From positions 186,001 to 250,000 of the forward strand of contig NZ_AFWV01000008.1 in NCBI RefSeq assembly GCF_000223985.1: a DNA stretch of 64,000 nt. The letters are read 5' to 3'. The stretch comes from Thiocapsa marina 5811. GTDB lineage: Bacteria; Pseudomonadota; Gammaproteobacteria; Chromatiales; Chromatiaceae. A program made the translations under genes and the position numbers. The notes beneath the pieces were generated by a model. That model saw nothing but the letters and a program-made list of their open reading frames with translations, made no database searches and was not told the DNA's origin. Shown one piece after another: positions 27,483 to 35,810 of this stretch (positions are counted from its first letter, which is position 1; each line of letters starts with the position of its first letter).

Positions 27483-28403
27483 TTAACCAGGCAAGCCCTC
27501 TTCGCCGAGGCTGACCGGATCCTGATGGATCGTGATGTCCGAGTCCGGATACAGAGTACGAATGCACGCCTCGACATCGAGCGCGACCTGATGGGCGGCG
27601 ATCAACGGCATCGTGTCTTCGAGCGCGAGGTGCAGTTGGATGATCAGGGATTGTCCGGATCGGCGTGTCCGCAATCCATGCACGCCCAGCACACCGGGAA
27701 CCGATGCCGCAAGGTCGAGGATCTGGCCGCGTGCCGCTTCGGGAAGCTCGCGATCCATCAGGAGTTGGACGGCGTCGAAGCCGATCCGCAAGGCGCTGTA
27801 GAGGATGTAGGCCCCGATCGTCAGTCCGAACAGCGGATCGAATCCGGACCAGCCGGCGGCGGCGAGCAGCAAGGCCACGACCGTCGCGGCATTGGTGGCC
27901 AGGTCCGTCGCGTAGTGCAGGGCATCCGCCCGAATCGCCGCCGACTCGGTCCGGCGGATGACATGCCGCTGGAAGGCCAACAAGGCCAGCGTGACCAGGA
28001 TCGCGAAACCGATCACCAGCAGGCCGACTCCGGCCTCCGCGACGGGTTGCGGATGCAGCAGACGATCGACCGCCTGCACGCCGAGGAACACGGCCGAGCC
28101 GGCAATCAAGGTCGCCTGTCCGAGCGCGGCGAGGGCTTCGGCCTTCCCGTGACCGAAACGGTGCTCCGCATCCGGCGGCATCAGCGACCAATGAACCGCC
28201 AGCAGATTGACCAGCGAGGCGCCGGCGTCCATCAGCGAATCCACCAAAGAGGCCAGCACGCTGACCGACCCCGTGACCAGCCAGGCCCCAAGCTTGGCCA
28301 GGATCAGCAGACAGGCCGTGGCGACCGAGGCGTAGGTGGCCAGACGCAGCAGTCGGTCGTTCGCGATGGTGGACCTGTCCGGCGGCGATTTGATCTGAGC
28401 CAT
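27483..28403 (-). CDS. Cation diffusion facilitator, FieF/YiiP-like metal exporter
   Basis: This 306-residue CDF-family antiporter exports divalent metals (zinc, iron or cadmium in FieF) for protons. Six membrane segments are visible. The transport-site motifs are present: SLVDSLMDAGASLVN (Asp pair, TM2) and DALHYATDLATN (His and Asp, TM5). RFGHGKAEAL matches the conserved cytoplasmic loop. The C-terminal ~90 residues form the regulatory cytoplasmic domain (VLGVHGLRTRRSGQSLIIQ). Length equals FieF (300). No metal-responsive regulator is adjacent. Confidence 0.9.
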   Translation of the reverse strand: MAQIKSPPDRSTIANDRLLRLATYASVATACLLILAKLGAWLVTGSVSVLASLVDSLMDAGASLVNLLAVHWSLMPPDAEHRFGHGKAEALAALGQATLIAGSAVFLGVQAVDRLLHPQPVAEAGVGLLVIGFAILVTLALLAFQRHVIRRTESAAIRADALHYATDLATNAATVVALLLAAAGWSGFDPLFGLTIGAYILYSALRIGFDAVQLLMDRELPEAARGQILDLAASVPGVLGVHGLRTRRSGQSLIIQLHLALEDTMPLIAAHQVALDVEACIRTLYPDSDITIHQDPVSLGEEGLPG

Positions 28404-28712
28404 ATCCCGGCTCCCGAGTGCGGCTGATGCAGTTGTCCCCGGCCGGAGATATCCGGCTCTCCGTGATGCGGCGTGCGCCCGAGCGCAGCGACCCGATTAC
28501 CGAGCGGGGAATACAAACGCCGATCTTGCCTGAACCTCTCGATATGTCCATGCGCCTTCTCAATCGAATCGACTCTCATCGGCCGGGTAAGGCGCAATCA
28601 AGCATCGGGTCGACATGCGGGCGTCCGGGCCGTCTCCCTCGCTCCCGGCGGCAGCCGGGCGGAGACGGTGCCCGGCGCCCGTTTTGGCCGGAATGGGTCC
28701 GCCGATGCCGCG
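28404..28712. other. Intergenic stretch without recognised gene
   Basis: This stretch separates the FieF-like gene start from the next minus-strand gene. Open frames here have atypical Arg/Ser-rich translations. I see no convincing terminator, promoter or repeat. Confidence 0.4.
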
Positions 28713-29045
28713 TCAATCGATCGGAACGTCATATGTCCGATAGCATTGGCACTCAGGTATATAGATCTCGACGCGCTTATAGGTCTTGCCGGGTGCGCTC
28801 TCGATGACTTGCACCGGGCGCTCGACGACCACCGTGCGCGGCTGCGCGACGAGAACCGCCCCGACGATCGCGCCGGTCACGGCGGGAGCGATCCAGGCGT
28901 CGGGTCGCGCCGGATATGCGGGTTCCGAATAGTAGCGGGCTCCCGGCGGCGGGAACGGTCTCGGAAATCCCGGGCCGGCGATGGCCGCACCGGTTGTCGC
29001 AAGCGCGACGACACCCGCGGCAAGTTGCTTGAATCGATTGACCAT
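28713..29045 (-). CDS. Small exported hypothetical protein
   Basis: I do not recognise this 110-residue protein. It has a signal peptide (residues 1-23, VVALATTGAAIAG), a Pro-rich start (PGFPRPFPPPGARYY), a central Gly/Ala hydrophobic segment (TGAIVGAVLVAQ) and a C-terminal part with a short Cys pair (ECQCYRTYDV). It may be periplasmic or membrane-anchored. GAGGAG precedes the ATG at 29045. No function is assigned. The 193-base gap to the next gene shows nothing clear. Confidence 0.6.
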   Translation of the reverse strand: MVNRFKQLAAGVVALATTGAAIAGPGFPRPFPPPGARYYSEPAYPARPDAWIAPAVTGAIVGAVLVAQPRTVVVERPVQVIESAPGKTYKRVEIYIPECQCYRTYDVPID

Positions 29046-29238
29046 ACTCTAAGACTCCTCTCGGATGGTTGACGATGGGGCTCCACTGCCGGGGTGGGGA
29101 CATGGATGCCGGCGTTTGATTTGCTCTTGGTTTGGGGCAAATACTCGTTTGATGTTCACCGCTCTGCCGTTCTTGTCGAGAACCTGCGCGTCGGCGGCAG
29201 GCTGACAGCCGATCGCCACTCGGATCGCGTTGCGACGC

Positions 29239-30330
29239 TCACAGGGTGCGGCGGATGGCTGCGTGGATTCGTTGCGCTGCATGACCGTCCCCATAGGGAG
29301 ATACGCCGCGGGCCATTGCGGCATACGCCTTTGCATCGTCCAAGAGCCGCCGAGCCGATGACAGAATCCGATCCGGATCGGTGCCGACCAGCTCTACGAC
29401 GCCTTCGGCCACGGCTTCGGTCCGTTCGGTCTCATCGCGCAGGACAAGCACGGGTTTGCCCAATGCCGGGGCTTCCTCTTGAATCCCGCCCGAGTCGCTG
29501 ACGACAAAGAAGCTGCGCTTCATCAGCCGGACGAAGTCGAAGTAATTCAGGGGAGCGCAGAGGAGAATGCGCGGATGTGCGCCCAGTACCTCGTGAGCGA
29601 GTGCACGGACGTGCGGGTTCGGATGCACGGGGAAGACCAGCTGCACGTCGGGGTAGCCGTCGGCGAGTGCACGCAGCGCACCGAAGGCCGCGCGCATCGG
29701 AGCGCCAAGGCTTTCGCGCCGGTGTGCGGTGATCAAGAGCACCCTTGCGCTCGGATGGACCGGAAGGTCCATCGGCAGGTCCATCGCCGCAACCTCGAGC
29801 AGGGCATCGATCACGGTGTTGCCGGTAATCTCGACCCTGCCTGGATCGACGCCCTCGGCGAGGAGGTTGTCGCGTGCTGCCGCGGTCGGCGCGAAATGAT
29901 CGGTCGCGAGCCGGCCGACGATCGTGCGGTTCAGCTCCTCCGGAAACGGAGAGCTCACGTCGTGCGTACGCAGACCGGCCTCGACGTGACCGAAGCGGAT
30001 TCCGCGATAGAAGCACGCGAGTGCGGCGCAGATCACGGTCGTCGTGTCGCCTTGGGCGAGCACAAGCTCCGGCGCTTCCGCCTCCAGGACGGGATCGAGT
30101 TTGCGCAGCAGCCGGGCGGTCAACCGAGCGAGTGGCTGATCCGTCGCCATCACGTCCAGGTCCGCGTCGATGCGCAGCTCGAAGCGCTCGATGACCGCGT
30201 CGAGCATCTCGCGGTGTTGAGCCGTCGCAACAACGCGCGACTCGATCTCCGGATCGGCCTCCAGGCGGCGGATCACGGGTGCCATCTTGATGGCCTCCGG
30301 GCGTGTTCCGATGACGCTGAGGACTTTCAC
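29239..30330 (-). CDS. wecB: UDP-N-acetylglucosamine 2-epimerase (non-hydrolysing)
   Basis: This 363-residue enzyme interconverts UDP-GlcNAc and UDP-ManNAc, supplying ManNAc for surface polysaccharides. Motifs: start VKVLSVIGTRPEAIKMAPVI, FGHVEAGLRTHD, FPEELNR, LITAHRRES, and SDSGGIQEEAP, which are standard for WecB. The GTG at 30330 is chosen because it overlaps the sulfotransferase stop by four bases (GTGA) and starts exactly where family members start. It is the last gene of a three-gene operon with a glycosyltransferase and a sulfotransferase. Confidence 0.95.
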   Translation of the reverse strand: MKVLSVIGTRPEAIKMAPVIRRLEADPEIESRVVATAQHREMLDAVIERFELRIDADLDVMATDQPLARLTARLLRKLDPVLEAEAPELVLAQGDTTTVICAALACFYRGIRFGHVEAGLRTHDVSSPFPEELNRTIVGRLATDHFAPTAAARDNLLAEGVDPGRVEITGNTVIDALLEVAAMDLPMDLPVHPSARVLLITAHRRESLGAPMRAAFGALRALADGYPDVQLVFPVHPNPHVRALAHEVLGAHPRILLCAPLNYFDFVRLMKRSFFVVSDSGGIQEEAPALGKPVLVLRDETERTEAVAEGVVELVGTDPDRILSSARRLLDDAKAYAAMARGVSPYGDGHAAQRIHAAIRRTL

Positions 30331-31106
30331 GGCGTCAGACCTGCCGTGCGGTGGACGGTACCGCAGATCCCTGCGTAGCGGACTCGCCGCATCCAGCTCC
30401 AAGACCGCCAACGCTCGACATGCAGGGAAGCGGTATCCTTGGCGCGACGAATGTCACCGGGCCGCTCGTTGTCGTAACTGCTGTTGATGCGTGAGCCGGC
30501 GATAAAGGCTGCCGGCCCTGGATGCTGCGGCTGACCCAGGAAGCTCAACACCTCCTCGAGCATGGTTTGCGGCTCACTGAGCAATCGCGCGTGGGACACG
30601 CGCAGGATACGATCGCCGAGCATCTTCTCGGCTTCCAGACCCTTCACGACGAAGTGGCGCCAGGTCGCGCAAGCCGTTGCGAAAGATCTCGCCCAGGGTG
30701 ATGTAAAGCCCGAGTGCAGCATCGAGTCGACGACGGCACGGCCGTCCCTGACCAGGTGCAGGAACCGCGCATCGGGAAGCAGCTCGGCGAGCTCGCGCGC
30801 CATCAAAACGTAGCCTGGCGTGGAGTCCACCCACACCGGCGCGGTGCTGCGCGAGGCGTACAGGGCAGCCACCCCGAGTCCCAGATGGGCGGCGAATTCC
30901 GCGCGCGCCACATCATGCTTGCGCAACCAACCGTTGTCCGGACGATCGAAGGACACGCGATAGGCGCGATCGAGGTTCCCGCGACCGAAAAGGGGCAGCA
31001 AAAAATCGGTCTCCGACGACACCCACATGCCCGGGTGTTGCGCCAGGGCCCAGGACAGGGCGCTGGTGCCGGAGCGCGGCGCGCCGAAGACGAAGACGCC
31101 GGTCAT
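30327..31106 (-). CDS. Sulfotransferase family protein
   Basis: This 259-residue protein has the 5'-PSB loop of PAPS-dependent sulfotransferases, FGAPRSGTS (residues 6-14), and the 3'-PB region with LVRDGRAVVDSML. It probably transfers sulfate from PAPS to a carbohydrate made by the neighbouring glycosyltransferase. The ATG at 31106 overlaps the upstream gene's stop by four bases (ATGA), and AGGAGCGA is a good ribosome-binding site. The C-terminus overlaps wecB by four bases. The substrate is inferred from context only. Confidence 0.85.
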   Translation of the reverse strand: MTGVFVFGAPRSGTSALSWALAQHPGMWVSSETDFLLPLFGRGNLDRAYRVSFDRPDNGWLRKHDVARAEFAAHLGLGVAALYASRSTAPVWVDSTPGYVLMARELAELLPDARFLHLVRDGRAVVDSMLHSGFTSPWARSFATACATWRHFVVKGLEAEKMLGDRILRVSHARLLSEPQTMLEEVLSFLGQPQHPGPAAFIAGSRINSSYDNERPGDIRRAKDTASLHVERWRSWSWMRRVRYAGICGTVHRTAGLTP

Positions 31107-33268
31107 GCTGGCTCGCTCCTGTAGCGGTGCGGGTGCCAGGGCCCCCACTTACTCTCGTAATAGGCCTGGCTGCGATGGAAGACCGCCCGATGCTCAGGGT
31201 TCTTGCGGCGATCGAAGGTCGCGGACAGCTTGTGATGGATGAATAGGTCTTCGGCGATGGCGACCCGCCGACCGGATGCGCCTACACGCCTGCAGTAGTC
31301 GTCATCCTCGAAAAAACCCAGACCGAAGCCCTCGTCCAGCAGCCCCACGTCGTCGATCACGGCCCGCGGCATCGCGACGCAGAAGAAGGCCACCGTTTCG
31401 GTCACGAGACGCCGGCCGCGATGCTCCACGGCGCGCAAGCGAGCGACTGAGGCAAGGTCGGCGCCGACCGGCACCCGAACCCTCGCCTCATTGCCGATGT
31501 TGTCGGTGACCGGACCTAAGAGGCCGAGGCCGGGATCATCGGCGAGGTGTTCGATGATCCGGTGCAGCCAGCCGTCGAAGACCTCGGTGTCGTTGTTGAG
31601 CAGGACCAGGATCTCCCCGTCCGCGCGCTGGATGCCGCGGTTGTTGCCGGCGGCGAAGCCGAGGTTGCGCGGTTCCAGAATGACTTCGACACGCTCGTCG
31701 GTCTCGGCGAGCCCTCGCAGGTAGGCGGGGCTGCCGTCGTCCGAGCCGTTGTCTACGACGACGACCTGCAGGTCCGGGTAGCGGCTCCGCGACAACACCG
31801 ACGAGATGCAGCGGCGGGTCAACGCCTCGTTGCAGTAGCTGAGAATGATCACCGAGATGCGGGGCAGCTTGGCGTCGAGCTGGGTGCGGAGGCGCTCGCT
31901 ACGCGCAGACCAGGTCTCACCCTCGATCCGCGCCCGCCGTGCCGCGATCTCTGCGGGATTGCGGGAAACGGCGATGGCCGCATCGAGCGCCGCGGCGAAG
32001 GACCGCGCGTCGTCGGCGAAAGACACCACATCGGACAGCCGCTTGATCTCGGGAAGCGACGTACTGACGACGGGAAGGCCGGCCGCAAGGTACTCGTAGA
32101 CCTTGACCGGATCCGTGTGAACCGTGAGCGGGTTGATGATGAAAGGGATGGTCGCCACGTCCCACCTTGCGACGATGTCGGGTAGCGATCCGAACGGCAC
32201 CTCGCCGCGCACGACAACGTTCTTCGGGAGATCGGCCGGTCCGAGACCCGGGCGGCTGACGGCGCCGACGAGCTCAAAGCGAAGGTCCGGTCGGGCGCGG
32301 GCGACGTCGAGCAGCAGGTCCGCATCGAACCAATCGGCGATGGCGCCGTAATAACCGATCAACGGCGGCGCGTCGGCATCGCGGGCGCGAGTCGGTACCG
32401 CCAGGAAGGGTTCGGCAGCCGCCGCGTTGCGCACGAGCGTCGCATCGGGGCGCACCGCAGGCACCAGCCCCTCGGACGAGACCACCACGCTGTCCGCGCC
32501 CCTGATCAAAGCCGCTTCGAGATCCTCCATGGCTCTAGAGGCCATCCCGAAGCCGGTATGCAGGTCCATGCGGTCGTAGACGCAGCGCAGCGACGGCAGT
32601 CGCTCGACAACCGGAGACCAGTAGGGGTACTGCAACACCGCGGTGGCTGTCCGCGAGCCCACCGTCGCGAGGAGGTCGTCCAACGCCTCGGCCATCAGGT
32701 CGGCGATCGCGGCGGAGGGGGGGTGGGTGTAGATGCGATGTTGCGGGATGCGGCCGAGCCGTACCTCGTAGACACCGGTCGCGACCTCGCGTTCGATCAG
32801 CCAACGGCGGGGCTCGGCGGAACCCAAGAAGTGCAATGATATGAAGAATACGCGGTGTCCCCGTGCCGCGAGCCCTGCTGCCAGGTGTTGGGGTCGCTGC
32901 GTGCGCAAATCCCAATCGATAATGGGCAAAATGATGACGTCGACTGCATCGTCGGCAGCGGAGATATCCACGTAGGTCTCGCCTGGCTTGCCTCGTGAAG
33001 CAGTGCGCGCGCCAAGCAGCCCGCTGGCCACAAGGTCATCCTGTGCCTTTGATAGCCTGTTTCGGAGACGCTCCCTAAGCGATGTCGGCAAGAGCCGGGT
33101 CGCCGTACGCATCAAGCCGCGCAATGGGCCCGGAGCAGCCTGGTAGAGAAGAACCAAGCGGCGCGAGGCGTTCACACGCCATACCGAAAGGGTGGGTGGC
33201 TGCGCCAGGGTAGCGGTGTCGCTGAGGGTTGCGGCGCCGATGGTAAGCGCGGCAGCGGTCTTGTTCAC
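31103..33268 (-). CDS. Two-domain glycosyltransferase (GT4-like plus GT2)
   Basis: This 721-residue protein fuses two glycosyltransferase modules. Residues ~100-470 form a GT-B-like module (IDWDLRTQRPQHLAAGLA, then YYGAIADWFDADLL, DPVKVYEYLAAGLPVV). Residues ~475-721 form a GT2 (GT-A) module (ISVIILSYCNEALTRRCIS, VVVVDNGSDDGSPAYLRGL, ILVLLNNDTEVFDGWL, GFFEDDDYCRR). It would add two sugars in surface-polysaccharide assembly. A GTG start at 33268 is preferred because GGAGG lies about nine bases before it; a longer reading adds poorly conserved residues. It heads an operon with the sulfotransferase and wecB genes. Confidence 0.85.
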   Translation of the reverse strand: MNKTAAALTIGAATLSDTATLAQPPTLSVWRVNASRRLVLLYQAAPGPLRGLMRTATRLLPTSLRERLRNRLSKAQDDLVASGLLGARTASRGKPGETYVDISAADDAVDVIILPIIDWDLRTQRPQHLAAGLAARGHRVFFISLHFLGSAEPRRWLIEREVATGVYEVRLGRIPQHRIYTHPPSAAIADLMAEALDDLLATVGSRTATAVLQYPYWSPVVERLPSLRCVYDRMDLHTGFGMASRAMEDLEAALIRGADSVVVSSEGLVPAVRPDATLVRNAAAAEPFLAVPTRARDADAPPLIGYYGAIADWFDADLLLDVARARPDLRFELVGAVSRPGLGPADLPKNVVVRGEVPFGSLPDIVARWDVATIPFIINPLTVHTDPVKVYEYLAAGLPVVSTSLPEIKRLSDVVSFADDARSFAAALDAAIAVSRNPAEIAARRARIEGETWSARSERLRTQLDAKLPRISVIILSYCNEALTRRCISSVLSRSRYPDLQVVVVDNGSDDGSPAYLRGLAETDERVEVILEPRNLGFAAGNNRGIQRADGEILVLLNNDTEVFDGWLHRIIEHLADDPGLGLLGPVTDNIGNEARVRVPVGADLASVARLRAVEHRGRRLVTETVAFFCVAMPRAVIDDVGLLDEGFGLGFFEDDDYCRRVGASGRRVAIAEDLFIHHKLSATFDRRKNPEHRAVFHRSQAYYESKWGPWHPHRYRSEPA

Positions 33269-33630
33269 GGTCGATATCCTCCGTTGCGCTCGTGATGGTG
33301 GGTCAGGCAGGTTTGCCTTTCCGACGCCCAAGATACGCGCAGAGGTTGACGTGGCTGCGGAGGAACTGTGGGAAGAATATGGAGGTTGGGCGGCCACGGT
33401 GTCCCGCGTCCTCATACCGATCGCCGACGCCTTAGACCGTTTGACGGAGACTCGGTCGAGTCCGGATTGCGGGCGATCCGAAACCGAATAGCGCCGCAGG
33501 ATGCGCTTGCTCGATCCGGACCCGCTGTTGCTGTTTTCAACTGAGTCCCGGCGGCCGACCGAGGTACATGCCGCATTCGGCCACCGGGTAGGAGATCGAG
33601 GTCAGATCTCGACGCAGCCCGAGCAGTCTC
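33269..33630. other. Intergenic stretch upstream of the glycosyltransferase operon
   Basis: No gene is supported here: short open frames have Arg/Ser-rich translations typical of non-coding GC-rich DNA. It should hold the promoter for the minus-strand polysaccharide operon and the 3' end region of the cytochrome cluster, but I cannot point to one. Confidence 0.4.
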
Positions 33631-34233
33631 TCAGTCGTCCCAGCGCCCATGACCGGGGATGGAGACCTGCTTTTCGTTGTAGACGCCCTCGGCGGCGCCT
33701 CGGTGGCAGCTGTTGCATTGGCTGAAGCTGCCGACCTCCGGGTTGCCGGTCACCAGACGACCTGGGATCTCGTCGTGCTCATGCAGGAAATAGCGGGTCT
33801 CGGTGATGCGCGGGAGCGCCGTCGCTTGGCCCGACGCCGATGTGTTTGCGCTCACGGCAAAGGCCCGCGAGCGCGAACGCTCGGCTTGGTCGGCCGAGTT
33901 GCTCAGCAGAAAGGCGGTGATATCGGCGCGGACGTCGTCGGCCAGCGAGGCGTCGTCGCCGTAGTGGTCGCTCAACCCGGCCGGGCTCATGATCTGCGTC
34001 CAGGCATCGGCGGGCAGCAGGCCCGGCTGATAGGCCATGTGGCAGGAGCCGCATTCCTCGCTGTAGGTTGTATTCACGACCGGGGCGACATCGGGGCGGG
34101 ATTTCAGCCAACCGTCGCCTTTTTCATGCCTGTCGTGATCGTCGTCGTCGGAATCGCCGAGGGCCAAGCCGACGGCGCCCAGCGAGAGCAGGGCGACGGC
34201 AAGGATCGCGAAGGTTCGGGTCGATGGACGCAT
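33631..34233 (-). CDS. Periplasmic diheme cytochrome c (DHC-like)
   Basis: This 200-residue protein has a signal peptide (residues 1-26) and two CxxCH heme motifs: CGSCH after TTYSEE (about residue 61) and CNSCH near the C-terminus. An acidic His-rich stretch (DSDDDDHDRHEKGDG) follows the signal. It matches the diheme cytochrome c that in Rhodobacter accompanies SHP and a cytochrome b. It probably passes electrons between cytochrome b and SHP. It lies 16 bases after the SHP stop, so the three genes form one operon. Confidence 0.85.
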   Translation of the reverse strand: MRPSTRTFAILAVALLSLGAVGLALGDSDDDDHDRHEKGDGWLKSRPDVAPVVNTTYSEECGSCHMAYQPGLLPADAWTQIMSPAGLSDHYGDDASLADDVRADITAFLLSNSADQAERSRSRAFAVSANTSASGQATALPRITETRYFLHEHDEIPGRLVTGNPEVGSFSQCNSCHRGAAEGVYNEKQVSIPGHGRWDD

Positions 34234-34249
34234 GGGTATGATCTCCTGG

Positions 34250-34618
34250 TTATTGAGTCTGGATGTAGCTGACGAAATCGGCTTTTTCCGCGGCGGTGCA
34301 TTCGCGCCCGAGGGTCCAGCGGCAGTTGCGCAGCAGCCACTTCTCGACCTTTGCCTGATCCGTGAGCCGCTGAGGATTCACCGAGGGCGCCAAGGGTTCG
34401 ATGACCTTGTTGGTCACTGCGTGCCGGCCGGGTTTGGTCAGGTCGCGGCCGTGGCAGGTGACGCAACTGCGCGCCGGCGAGCCATCGGCTTGCGGGTATT
34501 CCTTGGTCCAACCCGCAGCGCCCGCCGTCGGGTCGGCGGCGAAGGTCGCGGTCGGGAGTGACAGGGCCGTGGACGCGAGGATCAGAATGGCAAGAGTCGC
34601 TTTCATCTCGGGTTTCAT
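34250..34618 (-). CDS. SHP-like monoheme cytochrome c (DUF1924)
   Basis: This is a 122-residue protein with signal peptide (1-27), one heme site CVTCH (about residue 52) and the family signature HAVTNKVIEPLAPSVNPQRL and KWLLRNCRWTLGREC. It resembles sphaeroides heme protein (SHP), a high-spin cytochrome that binds oxygen or other small ligands through an open sixth site. The Asn in the RNCRW segment may be the displaceable ligand and the two cysteines may form the disulfide described in SHP (both inferred by analogy). The ATG at 34618 overlaps the cytochrome b stop by four bases. Confidence 0.85.
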   Translation of the reverse strand: MKPEMKATLAILILASTALSLPTATFAADPTAGAAGWTKEYPQADGSPARSCVTCHGRDLTKPGRHAVTNKVIEPLAPSVNPQRLTDQAKVEKWLLRNCRWTLGRECTAAEKADFVSYIQTQ

Positions 34619-35250
34619 GCGACGTCCCTCCGCTTGAAGCCGGTGATCATGCCGCCGATCAGGTTTTCCCGATGCGAGAGGCTCGAGAAGATGACGCCGG
34701 CCACATGGGCGACGATGAGTACGAGCGTGAGATTGGCCATGACCTCGTGGATCTCCTCGAAGAGATGGCCCCAGGATCCCGGCAAGCTGCTCATCAGCGG
34801 GGCCAGCGGACCCGAAAGCTCCTCGGTGCCGTAGACCGCGAGCCCGCTCAGTCCAGTGAGCGCGACCGCGATCATCAGGGCGATCACCATGGCGCCGCCG
34901 GCCGGGTTGTGTCCCAGGTAGCGCGGTGCGCGCAGCCTCAGGGCGTCTCGAACATAGGTCAGGACGTCGCTCGGCTTGCGCACGAAATCGCTGAAACGGG
35001 CGTGACGGGTGCCGATCACACCCCAGACCAGGCGAACGGCGATCAGGCTCAACACCAGATAGCCGGCCCAGACATGGACGCCGAGAAGGTCGTCCTCGAC
35101 GATGAAGGCCGTGGCGAAACCGCCGACCAGCGCCCAATGAAAAACCCGGACCAAAGGATCCCAGACACGGACGCGTGTCGTGGGGTCGATCTCGGCAGCC
35201 CCGGATCGAGGGGTCGCCGAGGCGGCGATAGTGTTTGTCGTCATCTGCAT
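34615..35250 (-). CDS. Di-heme cytochrome b561-type membrane protein
   Basis: This 211-residue protein has four membrane segments and conserved histidines (FHWALVGG, VHVWAGYLV, IHEVMANLTL, AHVAGVIF) that should bind two b-hemes, as in cytochrome b/b6-type electron-transfer subunits. It probably connects the quinone pool to the downstream SHP and DHC. An N-terminal stretch of 25 residues precedes the first helix. It is the first gene of the operon b-SHP-DHC and is divergent from the second PepSY module; the shared intergenic region (35251-35444) must contain both promoters. Confidence 0.85.
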   Translation of the reverse strand: MQMTTNTIAASATPRSGAAEIDPTTRVRVWDPLVRVFHWALVGGFATAFIVEDDLLGVHVWAGYLVLSLIAVRLVWGVIGTRHARFSDFVRKPSDVLTYVRDALRLRAPRYLGHNPAGGAMVIALMIAVALTGLSGLAVYGTEELSGPLAPLMSSLPGSWGHLFEEIHEVMANLTLVLIVAHVAGVIFSSLSHRENLIGGMITGFKRRDVA

Positions 35251-35412
35251 GTTCTCCGTTGTCGATTGAATCTGAACCGCGACCGCTGCAGCGGCTCCGA
35301 AGCCGCCCCGGCCGACCGCGAGGTCGACTGCGGAGGAGCGCGTTGCCTGTCGAGCCTGTCGCGGTTGGGTGCAGATTACGGGGGCGACACTGACGAAATC
35401 CTGTGCGCCCTT

Positions 35413-35429
35413 GTCAGCAAACGGTCAGC
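35413..35429 (+). promoter_or_regulatory. Candidate response-regulator box before second pepSY gene
   Basis: GTCAGC occurs twice with an 11-base period (35413-35418 and 35424-35429), spacing typical for OmpR/PhoP-family half-sites. It lies 16-25 bases before the candidate starts. The first pepSY gene has a similar pair upstream (24620). This would fit auto-regulation by the linked regulator; inference only. Confidence 0.4.
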
Positions 35430-35444
35430 TTGGTTCGGTCCATA

Positions 35445-35810
35445 ATGGCTGCCATGCACACCCAGCCGTATCGTCGTCGACTCTTGGCCGCCCTCGTGGC
35501 GTCCGCGATGGCCCCGACCCTGTCTCTCGCCAATCCGCCCGGACATGCGGGAGCGGGCGAGGCGCGCCATGATCACGACCGTGCCCGCAACGCCTTCCAG
35601 CAGGGCGAGGTCCGACCGATCGCAGAGATCCTGCGGGGAGTTGCGGACGCGGTTCCCGGAGAGGTCATCGAGGTCGAGCTCGAGCGTGAGACGTGGCTCG
35701 GCGAGAGGCGCTGGGTCTACGAGATCAAGCTGATCGCGCCCGACGGGCGAGTGCTGGAGGTGATGGTCGACGGGCCGACGGCCGAGATCCTCGCGGTGGA
35801 GGAGGACTGA
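35445..35810 (+). CDS. Periplasmic PepSY-domain protein (second module)
   Basis: This is a 121-residue secreted protein: signal peptide to about residue 25 (ALVASAMAPTLSLA), a His-rich linker (GEARHDHDRA) and a PepSY domain (IEVELERETWLGERRWVYEI, DGPTAEILAVEED). It is paralogous to the 100-residue protein at 24190-24492. Two ATGs (35445, 35454) are possible. Its stop overlaps the regulator start (TGATG), so translation is coupled. In the first module the same junction is filled by a 200-bp repeat. Confidence 0.85.
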   Translation: MAAMHTQPYRRRLLAALVASAMAPTLSLANPPGHAGAGEARHDHDRARNAFQQGEVRPIAEILRGVADAVPGEVIEVELERETWLGERRWVYEIKLIAPDGRVLEVMVDGPTAEILAVEED

